From an uncultured Collinsella sp. (lineage in GTDB: Bacteria; Actinomycetota; Coriobacteriia; Coriobacteriales; Coriobacteriaceae), in contig UQWV01000096.1 in NCBI GenBank assembly GCA_900544845.1, forward strand, positions 1-5,571: a stretch of DNA of 5,571 bases, given 5' to 3'. The notes beneath the pieces are model-generated. The model worked only from the letters and a program-made list of their open reading frames with translations. It was not told the origin of the DNA and searched no databases. A program made the position numbers and the translations under genes. This document shows positions 5,527 to 5,571 of this stretch, piece after piece (positions within the stretch are counted from its first letter, which is position 1; every line of letters begins with the position of its first letter).

Positions 5527-5571
5527 ATTAAATGCCTTCCCGCGCATCCCCGTTACGCTCGGGCTGCCATG

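Noticed and set aside
5481..5528. Minus-strand 15-codon ATG frame upstream of the toxin remnant
   Set aside because: A G/A-rich stretch precedes it, but it is very short, overlaps the repeats and matches nothing I recognise.

Overview
The window suggests a GC-rich Gram-positive bacterium. The long genes are strongly G/C-biased, start codons carry strong GGAGG-type ribosome binding sites, and the exopolysaccharide locus has the Gram-positive pel layout (pelD-pelE-deacetylase) rather than the pelABCDEFG order of Pseudomonas. A gut actinobacterium of the Coriobacteriia (Collinsella-like) is a plausible guess but is not proven by the sequence. Every gene I accept lies on the minus strand, so transcription runs from high to low coordinates.

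Region 1 (4288 down to 1) is the head of a Pel-type polysaccharide operon. The first gene encodes a 712-residue PelD-like cyclic-di-GMP receptor with an extra N-terminal dehydrogenase-like domain. The second encodes a 301-residue PelE-like membrane/TPR protein. The third encodes a membrane-anchored DUF2194 polysaccharide deacetylase and is cut by the left edge of the window. Both junctions are 4-base stop/start overlaps, so the genes are translationally coupled. In this locus type the synthase glycosyltransferase (PelF) and the PelG transporter-like protein would be expected just beyond position 1.

Region 2 (4289-4443) is the intergenic space in front of pelD. It holds the pelD ribosome binding site, weak promoter-like boxes and a compact inverted repeat.

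Region 3 (4444 to about 5468) is a small, A/T-richer cassette. It contains a HigA-like helix-turn-helix antitoxin, then a SecB-like chaperone with a 4-base overlap. Directly upstream of the antitoxin is a 50-codon open stretch that resembles the C-terminal half of a HigB/RelE-type toxin. Together these look like a toxin-antitoxin-chaperone (TAC) module whose toxin has lost its 5' half. The antitoxin has a tail of about 45 residues after its DNA-binding domain, the place where TAC antitoxins carry their chaperone-addiction segment.

Region 4 (about 5455-5571) is G/C-rich, has no convincing gene, and contains degenerate direct repeats next to the point where the toxin is truncated. The TAC remnant and the pel operon share an orientation, but nothing visible links them functionally.
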